64,000 bases of DNA from an uncultured Erythrobacter sp. (GTDB lineage: Bacteria > Pseudomonadota > Alphaproteobacteria > Sphingomonadales > Sphingomonadaceae). The stretch is from positions 1-64,000 of the forward strand of contig CANLPY010000001.1 of the NCBI GenBank assembly GCA_947493165.1. Direction: 5' to 3'. Numbering within the stretch: the first letter of the stretch is position 1; each line of letters begins with the position of its first letter. The position numbers were made by a program, and so were the translations under genes. Shown here one piece after another: positions 1 through 9,418 of this stretch. The notes beneath the pieces are model-generated. The model was not told the origin of the DNA. It saw only the letters and a list, made by a program, of their open reading frames with translations, and made no database searches.

Positions 1-108
1 ATCGCGATTGATCCGATGATCACGCACACACTTACCCTTGACGAGATCAACAGGGGCTTCGACCTGATGCATTCCGGCGAAAGCATCCGCAGCGTGGTGG
101 TGTATTGA
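1..108 (+). CDS. frmA: S-(hydroxymethyl)glutathione dehydrogenase / class III alcohol dehydrogenase, C-terminal end (partial)
   Basis: Only the last 35 residues are in the window; the gene enters from the left edge in frame 1. The tail reads like the end of FrmA/AdhC enzymes: a [19 protein letters not shown] stretch followed by SIRSVVVY and a stop. These zinc- and NAD-dependent cytosolic enzymes oxidise S-hydroxymethylglutathione in formaldehyde detoxification and also reduce S-nitrosoglutathione. The stop TGA shares its last base with the ATG of the following cupin gene, so the two are probably co-transcribed and translationally coupled. The call depends on a short conserved tail; another medium-chain alcohol dehydrogenase is possible but less likely. 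Confidence 0.8.
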   Translation: MAIDPMITHTLTLDEINRGFDLMHSGESIRSVVVY

Positions 109-476
109 TGGCTGAGAAGGCTCCTCCCAAAATCAATTTGGCCGAGAAATTCGCGACCTTTGATGAGCGTTGGGCGCCGCGTCTCGCCGCGCATTACAAT
201 GGCAATGAAGTGCGCTTGGCAAAAGTTGAAGGTGAGTTCCACTGGCACAAGCATGATGACACAGATGAGCTGTTTCTGGTCATAAAAGGCGAACTCGACA
301 TGGAATTTCGCGACCGCACAGAGAGCCTCTCGTCTGGCGAATTGATCGTTGTGCCGTGCGGGGTGGAACACCGCCCCTGCGCACGCACTGGCGAGGTTCA
401 ATTGCTGGTGATGGACGCTGAAGGCACGCCCAATACCGGCGATGCCGCTACCGCCTTCAAGCCGGTTGAGGTGTAG
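108..476 (+). CDS. small single-domain cupin protein
   Basis: This 122-residue protein is one cupin beta-barrel. Cupin motif 1 is complete: H47, H49, E54 and G61 in the pattern HxH-x4-E-x6-G. Motif 2 runs from G77 through P83 to H88. The three His and the Glu form a probable metal site, so this could be a small metal-dependent isomerase, dioxygenase or sugar-binding cupin; the substrate is unknown. I chose the ATG at 108, which overlaps the stop of the upstream formaldehyde dehydrogenase gene by one base, rather than a TTG one codon earlier. Coupling to frmA suggests a link to formaldehyde or glutathione-adduct metabolism, but that is inference. The next gene is convergent with no gap. Confidence 0.85.
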   Translation: MAEKAPPKINLAEKFATFDERWAPRLAAHYNGNEVRLAKVEGEFHWHKHDDTDELFLVIKGELDMEFRDRTESLSSGELIVVPCGVEHRPCARTGEVQLLVMDAEGTPNTGDAATAFKPVEV

Positions 477-1487
477 TCAAACCGCGACCACATTTTGCTC
501 AATCGCGCCGAAGATTGAGTGGTTGTCTGCATCGCGCATCTCAATTTTCACGCTGTCACCTGGCTGCATGAAGCGGGTCTTCGCCTCGCCATCAGCAATC
601 GTTTCGATCATGCGGATTTCGGCAATGCAGGAATAGCCAAGGCCGCCTTCGCTGACCGGCTTACCCGGTCCGCCATCTGCACCCTTGTTTGAGACTGTGC
701 CCGATCCGACAATCGCGCCTGCCCCTAAAGCGCGGGTCTTCGCCGCATGGGCGACCAGCTGCGCGAGGTTGAAGGTTGCATCCTCTGCCGCCTCAGCGCG
801 GCCAAATGGTTCGCCGTTGTAGTCAACCATCAGGGGAAGATGGATCAGGCTGCCCTTCCACGCATCGCCGAGTTCGTCCGGCGTGACGGCGACAGGTGAG
901 AATGCAGAGGATGGCTTGGACTGAAAGAACCCGAAGCCCTTGGCAAGCTCGCCCGGGATCAGTCCGCGCAGGGACACATCATTCACCAGCATCACCAGCT
1001 TGATGTGACCAGCAGCATCTTCGGCAGACACACCCATCGGCACGTCATCGGTAATCACCGCAACCTCGCCTTCCATGTCGCAGCCCCAGGCTGCATCGCC
1101 TAGCGGAATATCCGCGCGCGGCGGCAGGAAGGTGTCAGACCCGCCCTGATACATCAGCGGATCGGAGTAGAAGCTGTCTGGGACCTCGGCACCGCGCGCT
1201 TTGCGCACCAGCTCAACGTGATTGATGTAAGCCGACCCGTCCGCCCATTGGTAAGCGCGCGGCAGCGGCGAATGCGCTTCGCGTTCGTGGAACCTTTCGC
1301 ACGGTACGGTTTGATGCTCGACATCCGTGGCGAGCACCTCCAATTGCGGTGCGATCCGCTCCCAATCATCCAGCGCCGATTGCATCGTAGGCGCCATATA
1401 GCCCGCTGCGCAGCAGCGCGTTAGGTCTTTGGAAACAACGACAAGCTTGCCGTCGCGCGTACCATCATTAAGCGTCGCGAGTTTCAT
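477..1487 (-). CDS. fumarylacetoacetase (FAH family hydrolase)
   Basis: This 336-residue protein has the FAH fold. Candidate metal ligands are E139 and E141 in the WGCDMEGEVAVI segment and D170 in MLVNDVSLRG, matching the E-x-E...D triad of mammalian fumarylacetoacetase. The late GSGTVSNKG segment is also typical. The enzyme hydrolyses fumarylacetoacetate to fumarate and acetoacetate, the last step of homogentisate (tyrosine/phenylalanine) breakdown. The role is supported by its partner: the gene starts inside the stop of maleylacetoacetate isomerase with an ATGA overlap, so the last two pathway steps are translated together. Homogentisate dioxygenase is not in this window. The product is cytosolic. 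Confidence 0.9.
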   Translation of the reverse strand: MKLATLNDGTRDGKLVVVSKDLTRCCAAGYMAPTMQSALDDWERIAPQLEVLATDVEHQTVPCERFHEREAHSPLPRAYQWADGSAYINHVELVRKARGAEVPDSFYSDPLMYQGGSDTFLPPRADIPLGDAAWGCDMEGEVAVITDDVPMGVSAEDAAGHIKLVMLVNDVSLRGLIPGELAKGFGFFQSKPSSAFSPVAVTPDELGDAWKGSLIHLPLMVDYNGEPFGRAEAAEDATFNLAQLVAHAAKTRALGAGAIVGSGTVSNKGADGGPGKPVSEGGLGYSCIAEIRMIETIADGEAKTRFMQPGDSVKIEMRDADNHSIFGAIEQNVVAV

Positions 1488-2128
1488 GTGTGTGTCTCCA
1501 AACCTTCTGGTTGATTGTCAGGGTGGGCGCGCTGGAATGCGGGCAAGGCGAGGCACGCTGCCTCAATCTGTGCCATATGCGGGTGCGCGTCGATGTCATA
1601 TTTGAAACGGCGCGCGTTGTAGACTTGCGGCAAAAGCACGGTCTCAAACATGCCGGGCTGATCTGTCAGAAAGTCGCCAGTGCCGAGCTGCGAAAGTCGC
1701 GCCTCGACCGGCTCCAAAGTGCGCGCGAGCCAGTGCCGATACCACGTATCGACTTCGTCCTGTGACTTACCATACTCGTTCTTAAGGTACTTCAAGACTG
1801 GCAGGTTTAGCGGCGCGTGCAGCTCCGTCGCGATGGCATAGGTCAGTTCACGGACGGTGTAGCGATCCTCAACATCTGCAGGCATCAATGGCTTGTCCGG
1901 GTATGCCTCGTCGAGCCACTCTAGGAGTGCCATTGACTGGACACGGTCGCGGCCATCGGCCTCTAACAGTGGAACCGAAGCGAAAGGATTGCGGATGGTG
2001 AACGCCTCGCCCTTTTGCTCAGAAGTGAGCAGATTGACTGGTATGTTCTCGTAACTCAAGCCTTTCAGCGCCAATGCGATGCGCAGGCGGTAGCTCGTTG
2101 AGCTGCGGTAGTAGCCATAGAGCTTCAT
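1484..2128 (-). CDS. maiA: maleylacetoacetate isomerase (zeta-class glutathione S-transferase)
   Basis: This 214-residue protein has an N-terminal thioredoxin-like GST domain and an all-helical C-terminal half. The zeta-class signature lies at residues 9-18, here S9-S10-T11-S12-Y13-R14, so the Cys often found in the SSC motif is Thr. It isomerises maleylacetoacetate to fumarylacetoacetate with glutathione as cofactor. It is the first gene of a two-gene minus-strand unit with the downstream fumarylacetoacetase (4-base overlap). About 190 bases separate it from the glutaryl-CoA dehydrogenase gene upstream, long enough to hold its own promoter. Length is normal for the family. Confidence 0.92.
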   Translation of the reverse strand: MKLYGYYRSSTSYRLRIALALKGLSYENIPVNLLTSEQKGEAFTIRNPFASVPLLEADGRDRVQSMALLEWLDEAYPDKPLMPADVEDRYTVRELTYAIATELHAPLNLPVLKYLKNEYGKSQDEVDTWYRHWLARTLEPVEARLSQLGTGDFLTDQPGMFETVLLPQVYNARRFKYDIDAHPHMAQIEAACLALPAFQRAHPDNQPEGLETHT

Positions 2129-2320
2129 AGTAAAGCGCTCCCGTTTCGCTCAATTTGTCGCTGGTGAGCCAGACATGGACCGCTTGTTACACGGTCTTGA
2201 ACAGAAAAACTTAGGCTGTCCAAAATGCCGCGCCTTATCCCGTTATCTGACACAATAATGACGGCTCCTTCGGACATCTCGCCTCTTTGGTCCAAGTGCA
2301 GCGTGTAGGACAGAACTTCC

Positions 2321-3508
2321 TCACCCGAACGCAGCGATGCCGGTAATCGCGCGGCCCAAGATCAGCGCATGCACATCATGTGTGCCCTCATAGGTGTTCA
2401 CAGTCTCAAGGTTCACCGCATGACGTATCACTTGGTACTCTTCCGAAATACCATTGCCGCCGTGCATGTCGCGCGCTTGGCGAGCGATATCCAAGGCCTT
2501 GCCGACATTGTTGCGTTTGACGATGCTGATCATGTCGGGCGCAAAGCGGCCATCGTCCATCAGGCGTCCAACACGCAGGCTAGATTGCAGCCCCATGGCG
2601 ATGTCGGTCATCATGTCTGCCAGCTTCTTCTGGAACAATTGTGTCGCCGCCAGAGGCTTGCCAAATTGTTTGCGGTCAAGGCCGTATTGACGCGCGGCAT
2701 GCATGCAGAATTCCGCTGCACCCATCGCGCCCCAGCTTATGCCGTAACGAGCACGGTTGAGGCAGCCAAACGGACCTTTAAGGCCTTGAACATCGGGTAG
2801 CAGAGCGTCGGCTGGTAGCTTCACATCGTCCATCACGATCATGCCCGTAGTCGATGCGCGCAGGCTGATCTTGCCTTCGATCTTGGGCGCAGAAAGGCCT
2901 TCCATACCCTTTTCTAGGACAAAGCCGCGAATGCCACCGCCATGCTCTTCGGACTTGGCCCAAACCACAAATACGTCAGCAAAAGGCGAGTTTGAAATCC
3001 AAGTCTTTGAACCGTTGATTACATAACCGTCGCCGTCCTTCTTCGCGACGGTCTTCATGCCGGCAGGGTCGCTGCCTGCATCCGGTTCAGTCAGTCCAAA
3101 GCAGCCGATCAATTCTCCCGAAGACAATCCGGGAAGGTATTTGCGCCGCTGCTCTTCTGAACCGTAAGCGTAGATCGGGTGCATCACGAGGCTGGATTGA
3201 ACCGAAGCCATAGAGCGGTACCCGCTGTCCACACGCTCAATCTCGCGCGCGATGAGGCCATAGGCGACATAGCTTGCGCCCACGCCGCCATATTGCTCTG
3301 GAATGGTTGCGCCGAGCAAGCCCGCTTGCCCCATCAATGGGAACAGCTCAGGCGCTGAAACCTCGTTGCGATATGCCTCGATCACGCGCGGCTGCAACTC
3401 GCTTTGCGCGAATGCGTTGGCGCTGTCGCGGATCATCCGCTCGTCCTCGGTTAATTGCGTTTCGAGGTCGAAGGGGTCTGCCCAATTGAAGGGGACCATG
3501 TCAGCCAA
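2321..3508 (-). CDS. gcdH: glutaryl-CoA dehydrogenase
   Basis: This 395-residue acyl-CoA dehydrogenase resembles glutaryl-CoA dehydrogenase more than generic family members. The substrate-carboxylate Arg lies in the DSGYRS segment (R98, equivalent to human R94). The flavin-binding [14 protein letters not shown] is present, and the catalytic base is E374 in VNTYEGTHD. It oxidatively decarboxylates glutaryl-CoA to crotonyl-CoA in lysine/tryptophan degradation, passing electrons to ETF. The start is a TTG: a GGAG ribosome-binding site lies 8 bases before it, whereas the first in-frame ATG (three codons later) would sit 17 bases away. It appears monocistronic, about 70 bases downstream of acetyl-CoA synthetase. 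Confidence 0.93.
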   Translation of the reverse strand: MADMVPFNWADPFDLETQLTEDERMIRDSANAFAQSELQPRVIEAYRNEVSAPELFPLMGQAGLLGATIPEQYGGVGASYVAYGLIAREIERVDSGYRSMASVQSSLVMHPIYAYGSEEQRRKYLPGLSSGELIGCFGLTEPDAGSDPAGMKTVAKKDGDGYVINGSKTWISNSPFADVFVVWAKSEEHGGGIRGFVLEKGMEGLSAPKIEGKISLRASTTGMIVMDDVKLPADALLPDVQGLKGPFGCLNRARYGISWGAMGAAEFCMHAARQYGLDRKQFGKPLAATQLFQKKLADMMTDIAMGLQSSLRVGRLMDDGRFAPDMISIVKRNNVGKALDIARQARDMHGGNGISEEYQVIRHAVNLETVNTYEGTHDVHALILGRAITGIAAFG

Positions 3509-3580
3509 GTTAGTTACTCCTGAAACTATCTGTTGCGTATGTCGCAGTCTTGCAGGCGCGTTTCAACCCCTGAATTGCCG

Positions 3581-5521
3581 TCAAGCTGGTGGCCTATTCG
3601 CAACCAGATCATCCACAACACTGGGGTCGGCCAAAGTCGATGTATCGCCGAGATTGCTCATGTCATTCTCCGCTATCTTGCGCAGGATACGGCGCATGAT
3701 TTTGCCGCTGCGAGTTTTTGGCAGGCCGGGCGCGAACTGCAGTACATCGGGCGTTGCAATCGGGCCGATTTCCTTTCGCACCCACTGAATCAACTCGCGG
3801 CGCAAATCCTCACTATCGTTGGTACCCGCATTGGTGGTGACATAGGCGTAAATGCCTTGCCCTTTTACATCGTGCGGCATTCCGACAACAGCGGACTCCG
3901 CGACGAGTGGATGTTCAACCAATGCGCTTTCAACCTCAGCGGTTCCCATCCGGTGACCAGACACGTTGATCACATCATCAATGCGCCCGGTGATCCAGTA
4001 ATAGCCATCCTCATCGCGGCGGCAGCCATCGCCGGTGAAATAGTATCCGGGATATTGGCTGAAATAGGTGTCAAAGAAGCGCTGGTGATCGCCATAGACG
4101 GTGCGCATTTGCCCTGGCCAGCTATCAGTGATGACGAGCGCGCCGGACGTCGTTCCTTCTAATATTGTGCCTTTTTCTGCATCAACCAGCGCCGGCTGTA
4201 CGCCAAACATAGGCCGGGTCGCGCTGCCGGGCTTTAGCGCGGTCGCGCCGGGCAGGGGCGTAATCATCGCCGCGCCTGTCTCTGTCTGCCACCATGTATC
4301 GACGATCGGACAGCGACGTTCGCCTACGACTCGGTGGTACCAGTCCCAAGCCTCAGGATTAATCGGTTCGCCAACGCTGCCGAGAAGACGGAGTGAAGAC
4401 CGATCCGTCTTCGCTACCCACTCATCACCTTCGCGCATCAGCGCACGCAGAGCTGTTGGTGCCGCGTAGAAAATCTCGACCTTGTGTTTGTCGATAATCT
4501 GCCAAAAGCGGCTGAAGTCGGGGTAGTTGGGCACGCCTTCAAACATAACCTGCGTCGCGCCGTTTATAAGCGGGCCGTAAGTGACATAGGAATGCCCGGT
4601 TACCCAGCCAACATCGGCCGCGCACCAGTAAATCTGACCCGGTGTGTAATCGAACACATATTCATGCGTCATGCTGGTCCAAACGGCATAACCGCCGGTT
4701 GTGTGGAGCACGCCCTTTGGCTTTCCGGTGGAGCCGGAGGTGTAGAGGATGAAAAGCGGATCTTCAGCGTCCATCACTTCGGGTTCGCATGACGGCTCTG
4801 CATTTGCGATGGCGTCATGCCACCACACATCGCGGCCCTTTACAAAGCCCACATCTGCGCCGGTGTGCCTGAGCATGATGACAGTGCTTGCGGACGCTTT
4901 CTCAAGCGCAGCGTCGACATTGGCTTTCAGCGGGATCGTCTTTCCGCCGCGCAAGCCCTCGTCTGATGTGATGACGATGTCTGACTGGCAATCAGAGATA
5001 CGTCCAGCGAGAGCATCGGGGCTGAAGCCTGCAAATACGACCGAGTGCACTGCGCCAATCCGCGCGCAGGCGAGCATGGCGATAGCTGCTTCAGGGACCA
5101 TTGGCAGGTAGATCGTAACGCGGTCGCCTTTGCTGGCGCCTTGCGCCTTTAGTGCATTGGCGAATTTGCATACCTCGGCGTGGAGTTCGCGATAGGTTAG
5201 GGTGCGGCCCGGCGTGCTGGGATGATCGGGTTCCCAGATGATCGCGGGCGTGTCGCCGCGCGCTTCAAGGTGCCTGTCGAGCGCATTGGCGCAGATGTTG
5301 AGCTTTCCGCCAAGGAACCAACCGATGCGGAAGTCTTCTTTGTTGTAGCTGACGTCTTTGACTGTTTTGAATGGTGTGATCCAATCGATCCGCTGCGCTT
5401 CTTCGCGCCAAAAACCATCAGGATTGCTAATCGAGCGCGCGTAATGCTCACGATATTTGGCATCATCGAATTTGGCGGAACTTGCCCATTCATCGCGCAC
5501 TGGAAACAGCTCTTGGCTCAC
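3581..5521 (-). CDS. acsA: acetyl-coenzyme A synthetase
   Basis: This 646-residue protein matches the usual 640-650 length of AMP-forming acetyl-CoA synthetases. It carries the P-loop-like [11 protein letters not shown], the WWQTETG adenylate motif, a hinge region around [10 protein letters not shown], and the C-terminal [11 protein letters not shown]. There K607 is the catalytic lysine that is reversibly acetylated by Pat-type enzymes in other bacteria. It activates acetate to acetyl-CoA in the cytosol and would feed the glyoxylate bypass; malate synthase G is encoded near 52-54 kb. The start is GTG, preceded by a strong GAGGGAGAG ribosome-binding site. A long inverted repeat lies just upstream (5556-5594). 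Confidence 0.96.
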   Translation of the reverse strand: MSQELFPVRDEWASSAKFDDAKYREHYARSISNPDGFWREEAQRIDWITPFKTVKDVSYNKEDFRIGWFLGGKLNICANALDRHLEARGDTPAIIWEPDHPSTPGRTLTYRELHAEVCKFANALKAQGASKGDRVTIYLPMVPEAAIAMLACARIGAVHSVVFAGFSPDALAGRISDCQSDIVITSDEGLRGGKTIPLKANVDAALEKASASTVIMLRHTGADVGFVKGRDVWWHDAIANAEPSCEPEVMDAEDPLFILYTSGSTGKPKGVLHTTGGYAVWTSMTHEYVFDYTPGQIYWCAADVGWVTGHSYVTYGPLINGATQVMFEGVPNYPDFSRFWQIIDKHKVEIFYAAPTALRALMREGDEWVAKTDRSSLRLLGSVGEPINPEAWDWYHRVVGERRCPIVDTWWQTETGAAMITPLPGATALKPGSATRPMFGVQPALVDAEKGTILEGTTSGALVITDSWPGQMRTVYGDHQRFFDTYFSQYPGYYFTGDGCRRDEDGYYWITGRIDDVINVSGHRMGTAEVESALVEHPLVAESAVVGMPHDVKGQGIYAYVTTNAGTNDSEDLRRELIQWVRKEIGPIATPDVLQFAPGLPKTRSGKIMRRILRKIAENDMSNLGDTSTLADPSVVDDLVANRPPA

Positions 5522-5555
5522 GTATCACTCTCCCTCACGTTAGCGCTGAAGAGAT

Positions 5556-5594
5556 AAGCGATACTGGCGCTTGTGGGAAGCGTCAGTATCGCTT
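5556..5594. repeat. 15-bp-arm inverted repeat between acsA and a response regulator
   Basis: The arms AAGCGATACTGGCGC and GCGTCAGTATCGCTT are complementary over 15 bases with a single G-T pair, separated by 9 bases. The element lies in the 116-base gap downstream of the minus-strand response regulator gene and 35 bases upstream of acsA. Without a clear U-tract it is not a textbook terminator. It could still end the regulator transcript, form an acsA leader hairpin, or act as an operator. Confidence 0.6.
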
Positions 5595-5637
5595 CCATTC
5601 AATATCCATCATGGCAGCACGGAGGGTGCGGCAAGGA

Positions 5638-5997
5638 TTACTGGCTTTCGAGTAGGTCGGTGACGGCTTGAAGCATTTCGTTGGGAGGGCAAGGCTTCAG
5701 CAATGTCTTTGCCTCAGGAAAACGCTCAGCCACTTCTTGCTGTGTAAACTGGCCTGAGTGGAAGATGATTGGCACATCTTCATTGGCGAGCTTTTCTGCC
5801 AAAGGATAGACGATGCCATCGTCGAGCTTCACATCGAGTATGGCAAGATCCGGCTTGTCTTTCTGGAATGACAGCATGGCAGAGGAGATGTCACTGTGCG
5901 GCCCAACAACTTCGAAACCGGCTTCTTCTACCGTCTCGCACAAATCGAAACCGATAATCCGCTCGTCTTCGGCAACTAGAATTCGCGCTGCAGTCAT
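5638..5997 (-). CDS. single-domain response regulator (receiver only)
   Basis: This 119-residue protein is a complete CheY-like receiver with no output domain. It has the acidic pair E10-D11, the phosphoacceptor D55 in LAILDVKLDDG, the switch residue S81 and the conserved K101 followed by P102. All residues required for phosphorylation are present, so it should be an active phosphate-accepting protein, acting by protein-protein contact or in a phosphorelay. No histidine kinase lies nearby, so its partner is unknown. The start ATG has an AAGGAG ribosome-binding site 7 bases upstream. The gene is flanked by a long inverted repeat at its 3' end. Confidence 0.9.
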   Translation of the reverse strand: MTAARILVAEDERIIGFDLCETVEEAGFEVVGPHSDISSAMLSFQKDKPDLAILDVKLDDGIVYPLAEKLANEDVPIIFHSGQFTQQEVAERFPEAKTLLKPCPPNEMLQAVTDLLESQ

Positions 5998-6059
5998 TGG
6001 CTATTCTCCTTTACACATAAGACTGTAACACAGAATAGACAGTCGAGTCCCTCTTTATT

Positions 6060-6668
6060 TCACCCATTGCGACCAAATTTATCAGCAAAGCCTGTTTGGT
6101 CCCCAGCGGCTAGGAGTTTTGCTTGCTCAACCCAGCTGTCACGGCGAATGCGCCCTTTAAATCGATCAAGAAGCGCGTCGACGCGGTCAATCTCTGCCTC
6201 GTCCCAGCTGGCGATTTGCGCGTAAGACGTAACGCCATGGCTGTTTAAGAGCTTTGCAAGCTTTGGTCCGAGGCCTTTGATAACCGTCAAATCATCGCCG
6301 CCTGACGCGCTTGCTGATTTGATCGGCGCCGCTGGTTGCGGCGTGGGCTCCGGCATGATTTCCTTTGGAGCTGCGCCCGTGATGGGCGGCGCGGGATTTT
6401 CTTCAATAAGGGGAGCGACAGGCGTTGCAGGAACTGGCTCTTTGACTGGTTGCGATGTGGCAGGTTCTTTAATCACCGCCTCTGGCGCATCGATCAGAGC
6501 TTGGTTGCGCTGCGCAGGCGCTGCGCCTTCGTCGAGTACGTCCTTCTTGTCTTCTGTGACCACAGACGTTGTGCGGCCAGCAGCCAGCCAGAAGAACGCC
6601 AGTGCCAGAACCACCAGCAATACAATGAGGATAAATGGCCAGTTGGCTTCAAAGAATTCAGGCGTCAT
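6060..6668 (-). CDS. membrane-anchored helix-hairpin-helix domain protein
   Basis: This 202-residue protein has one N-terminal transmembrane helix (about residues 11-30) and a long low-complexity linker rich in Pro, Ala and Glu (about 45-125). A C-terminal domain follows (about 127-195), containing DLTVIKGLGPKLAKLLNSHG. That is a helix-hairpin-helix core like those in ribosomal L21-associated and predicted 5'-nuclease-like proteins. Such domains bind DNA or RNA non-specifically. The layout suggests a nucleic-acid-binding module tethered to the cytoplasmic face of the inner membrane; no nuclease catalytic motif is visible. The function is unknown. It stands alone between the response regulator and a flippase gene. 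Confidence 0.75.
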   Translation of the reverse strand: MTPEFFEANWPFILIVLLVVLALAFFWLAAGRTTSVVTEDKKDVLDEGAAPAQRNQALIDAPEAVIKEPATSQPVKEPVPATPVAPLIEENPAPPITGAAPKEIMPEPTPQPAAPIKSASASGGDDLTVIKGLGPKLAKLLNSHGVTSYAQIASWDEAEIDRVDALLDRFKGRIRRDSWVEQAKLLAAGDQTGFADKFGRNG

Positions 6669-6830
6669 ATCATTTCCTTGAACAATGCGTTGTGTTTGAT
6701 GGCTGTTTTAACAGTGTGACGTCAGGCATTCCAGATGAATGACCCAAGTTTTCAAGGTGGATTTTGGCTGATGCGCTGGGACGGATCCGCTGAATTGCCA
6801 ATGAACATGCATGGCATCCAGCGCAGTGTC

Positions 6831-8411
6831 CTATTGATGGGCAGTCGATGCTTCCTCGTCCGCCTCAGGCTCCACCCCGACATTGCGGCGGAACAGCATC
6901 CGGTCACTCTCGCCAAAACCGCGCTTCCATATGACATAGCCATATGTTGCCAGAATGGCGGGTATGCCAAAGATCAGCTCAGCCCATTCGGGCAACAGCG
7001 TCATAAGAAATCCAACGACTACCGCAGGAGCCGCCGCGTAAACCAGCGCCCAGCGCCAATTGCTTACAGGAGCCTTGAGTAGCTTTTTCAAAACGAGAGC
7101 TTTGACCAGGCTTGATGCGGCAAGTGCGCAGGCAAGGGCGAGCGCTGCGCCAGCCGCTTTGAACCCTTCGCTCAGTCCCCAGTGATCGGCGAGCAGAATA
7201 AAAGCTATGGTCAGTGCGCCTTGTAGGGCTATTACACCGATAGAGATCGCAAGATTGCGTTTTCTGGCGATGTAAACAAGCACGCTTTCTGAAACGACTG
7301 CCATTGACCCGGCAACTTCGGCTGCGAGCAGGATCGCAAGCGCGCCCGTGCCGCCAACGATGGCTGGTCCGCCAAGGCCCATCACCGCCTCACCTGGAAT
7401 AGCCAGGGCCAATGCGATGCCAGCCTGCAAAGCGATGATCCAAAAGCCAACTTGGCGCACTTGATCGGCAATTGCGCCCATATTGCCAATCTTCAAATTC
7501 TTGGTGATCACCGGTGACAGGATCGGTTCAAAGCTGGTTTTGAGCTTTTGCGGCAGGCTCGCGACCTCTTTGGCAAAGAAGTAGATGCCGACCGCTGCAG
7601 GTGATGTGAACTGGCCCAGCAAGAACACGTCAAGCAAACGCGTGCCGCGCTCAATCACATCAGCGCCAACCAGAGGGACCGCGCGCGCTGCCATCTTGCC
7701 GAGATAACGCGGACGTGGGTGCCATGCTTTTGGCAGGCCATAGGTGCGCAGGAACGACCAAGCTGCCGTCAGCAATCCGGCATAGATTGATGCGAGAAAC
7801 GCCAGCGCGAGCCCGCCTTCGCTCAATGCAGGAATGAAGAAAAACACACCAACCGTGATCGACCGTGTCCACGGTTCAACGATGGCACGGGCCCGCACGG
7901 TGGTCGCGATATCATAGCGATAAGCTTGGGCCGCGAGCAGAATTTCGGTGAGCGCAAATGCGGGAATCGCAGCGATCATCCAAATGTCGAAATCGCTGCT
8001 TGTCCCACTTGGAAAGATAAGCCGAGGGAAGATCAGTAGGATTGCACAAGCAATCACGGACACGATGAGCGACGCCAGCATCCCGTCAAAAACCAGATTG
8101 GTGGGCGGGCCTTCGCTATTGTCTGCACCTTCGCTTAGGCGTTGAGCAAGGCCGCGTTTTTCACCAAGCGCACAAATGAGCGCGAAAATCTCAATGACGA
8201 CAAAGGCCGCGGCAAATCGGCCCATGTCTTCCACGCCGTAGAGCCGATAGCCGATGAACAGAAATGGGATATTGCCCAAAAGGCGGATGATGAACCCAGC
8301 CGCGTTGGTGCGACCACCCTTGGCGAGCGTTGCCATATCGGCGCTGTCACTTGCCGCTGTGCCAGAGCCTCCGCCGGCGGGCGGTGCGGGTGGGGCGGGC
8401 GGTAGGCTCAA
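6831..8411 (-). CDS. polysaccharide/lipopolysaccharide flippase-like integral membrane protein
   Basis: This 526-residue protein has about 12-14 hydrophobic segments in the arrangement of Wzx/MATE-type polysaccharide exporters (MVF superfamily). The tract around FFAKEVASLPQKLKTSFEPIL is typical of the LPS biosynthesis protein group. It would flip lipid-linked oligosaccharide across the inner membrane; the substrate is unknown, and MurJ is not specifically indicated. The first 25 residues are Pro/Gly/Ala-rich. The start taken is a TTG overlapping the gpsA stop (TTGA), with AGGA 10 bases upstream; an ATG 25 codons further in is the alternative. It is the last gene of a tsaD-gpsA-flippase chain. 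Confidence 0.8.
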   Translation of the reverse strand: MSLPPAPPAPPAGGGSGTAASDSADMATLAKGGRTNAAGFIIRLLGNIPFLFIGYRLYGVEDMGRFAAAFVVIEIFALICALGEKRGLAQRLSEGADNSEGPPTNLVFDGMLASLIVSVIACAILLIFPRLIFPSGTSSDFDIWMIAAIPAFALTEILLAAQAYRYDIATTVRARAIVEPWTRSITVGVFFFIPALSEGGLALAFLASIYAGLLTAAWSFLRTYGLPKAWHPRPRYLGKMAARAVPLVGADVIERGTRLLDVFLLGQFTSPAAVGIYFFAKEVASLPQKLKTSFEPILSPVITKNLKIGNMGAIADQVRQVGFWIIALQAGIALALAIPGEAVMGLGGPAIVGGTGALAILLAAEVAGSMAVVSESVLVYIARKRNLAISIGVIALQGALTIAFILLADHWGLSEGFKAAGAALALACALAASSLVKALVLKKLLKAPVSNWRWALVYAAAPAVVVGFLMTLLPEWAELIFGIPAILATYGYVIWKRGFGESDRMLFRRNVGVEPEADEEASTAHQ

Positions 8412-9418
8412 GCTGTCGTGTTCCTGCTGCTGTTATCCTGTTCCGCCTTTAGCGGACGGGCAAGCAGAGTGGCGACAGCAGCGCGCGGACTTTCCCCGGC
8501 GAGGATTTCGTTGACCGCGATCACGATGGGCATGTTGATCCCGCGCTCTTCAGCCAACTTCTTAAGCACTGGTGCGGTGTGCGCCCCTTCGGCGACTGTA
8601 CGCCGATCCGCCATTAGGTCTGCGGCGGATTGACCTTCTCCCAAAGCTTTGCCGAGCGAGAAATTGCGGCTGGATGTCGATGAGCAGGTGAGGACCAAAT
8701 CGCCCAGTCCGCAAAGCCCAGCCAGTGTTTCAGCCCTTGCTCCTAACGCTTCGCCAAAGCGCAGCATTTCAGCGTAGCCGCGCGCAATCAAGGCGGCGCG
8801 CGCGTTCTGGCCGAGTTGCAAACCATCCACTACGCCGCATGCAATCGCGAGAACGTTTTTAATAGAACCGCCAATTTCGGCCCCGGTTACATCGTCGCTG
8901 TAATAGGGGCGGAAAGTGTCCCGCGCGATTTCAGGCGACAGGCGATCCCATTGTTCGCTTCCACCATTGCAGGCTAGGGTAACTGCGGTCGGAAGGCCGT
9001 TTGCCACTTCATGCGCGAAGGTTGGGCCAGACAAAACGGCGATGTCGCTGGCCGGACAGGCAGCTTTGGCTACATCGTTCATCAGCTGGCCTGTTTCAGC
9101 GTCAATTCCCTTAGAGCATAGGACCAAGTCGCGCGGATCACTTGAAAGCTGCGAAAGAACTGCGCCTAGATTTTGCGCCGGCGTAACGACCAATACGGTG
9201 TCCAGCACGGCAAAGTCAGCAAAATCATGAGTGGCTGTGATTTGTGGAGATAGCTCAGCAGAGGGTAGATAAAGCGCATTGCGGCGCTTTGTATTGATTG
9301 CATCGGCGACCTCTTCTTCAAACGACCATAGCAGGACGTTGCGCCCGTCTAGACTGAGCATCTGCGCGAGGGCTGTTCCCCACGCGCCTGCACCAATAAC
9401 TCCTATTGTTTTGTGCAT
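8408..9418 (-). CDS. gpsA: glycerol-3-phosphate dehydrogenase [NAD(P)+]
   Basis: This 336-residue protein has the nucleotide-binding glycine motif GAGAWG at residues 9-14, the GPTFAHEVA segment, and the GSIKNVLAIACG motif containing the family catalytic lysine. It reduces dihydroxyacetone phosphate to sn-glycerol-3-phosphate, the backbone for phospholipid synthesis, in the cytosol. Its ATG shares one base with the stop of the upstream tsaD (TAATG). Its own stop overlaps the flippase start, so the three genes are likely one transcript. Length and motifs are fully normal. Confidence 0.96.
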   Translation of the reverse strand: MHKTIGVIGAGAWGTALAQMLSLDGRNVLLWSFEEEVADAINTKRRNALYLPSAELSPQITATHDFADFAVLDTVLVVTPAQNLGAVLSQLSSDPRDLVLCSKGIDAETGQLMNDVAKAACPASDIAVLSGPTFAHEVANGLPTAVTLACNGGSEQWDRLSPEIARDTFRPYYSDDVTGAEIGGSIKNVLAIACGVVDGLQLGQNARAALIARGYAEMLRFGEALGARAETLAGLCGLGDLVLTCSSTSSRNFSLGKALGEGQSAADLMADRRTVAEGAHTAPVLKKLAEERGINMPIVIAVNEILAGESPRAAVATLLARPLKAEQDNSSRNTTA

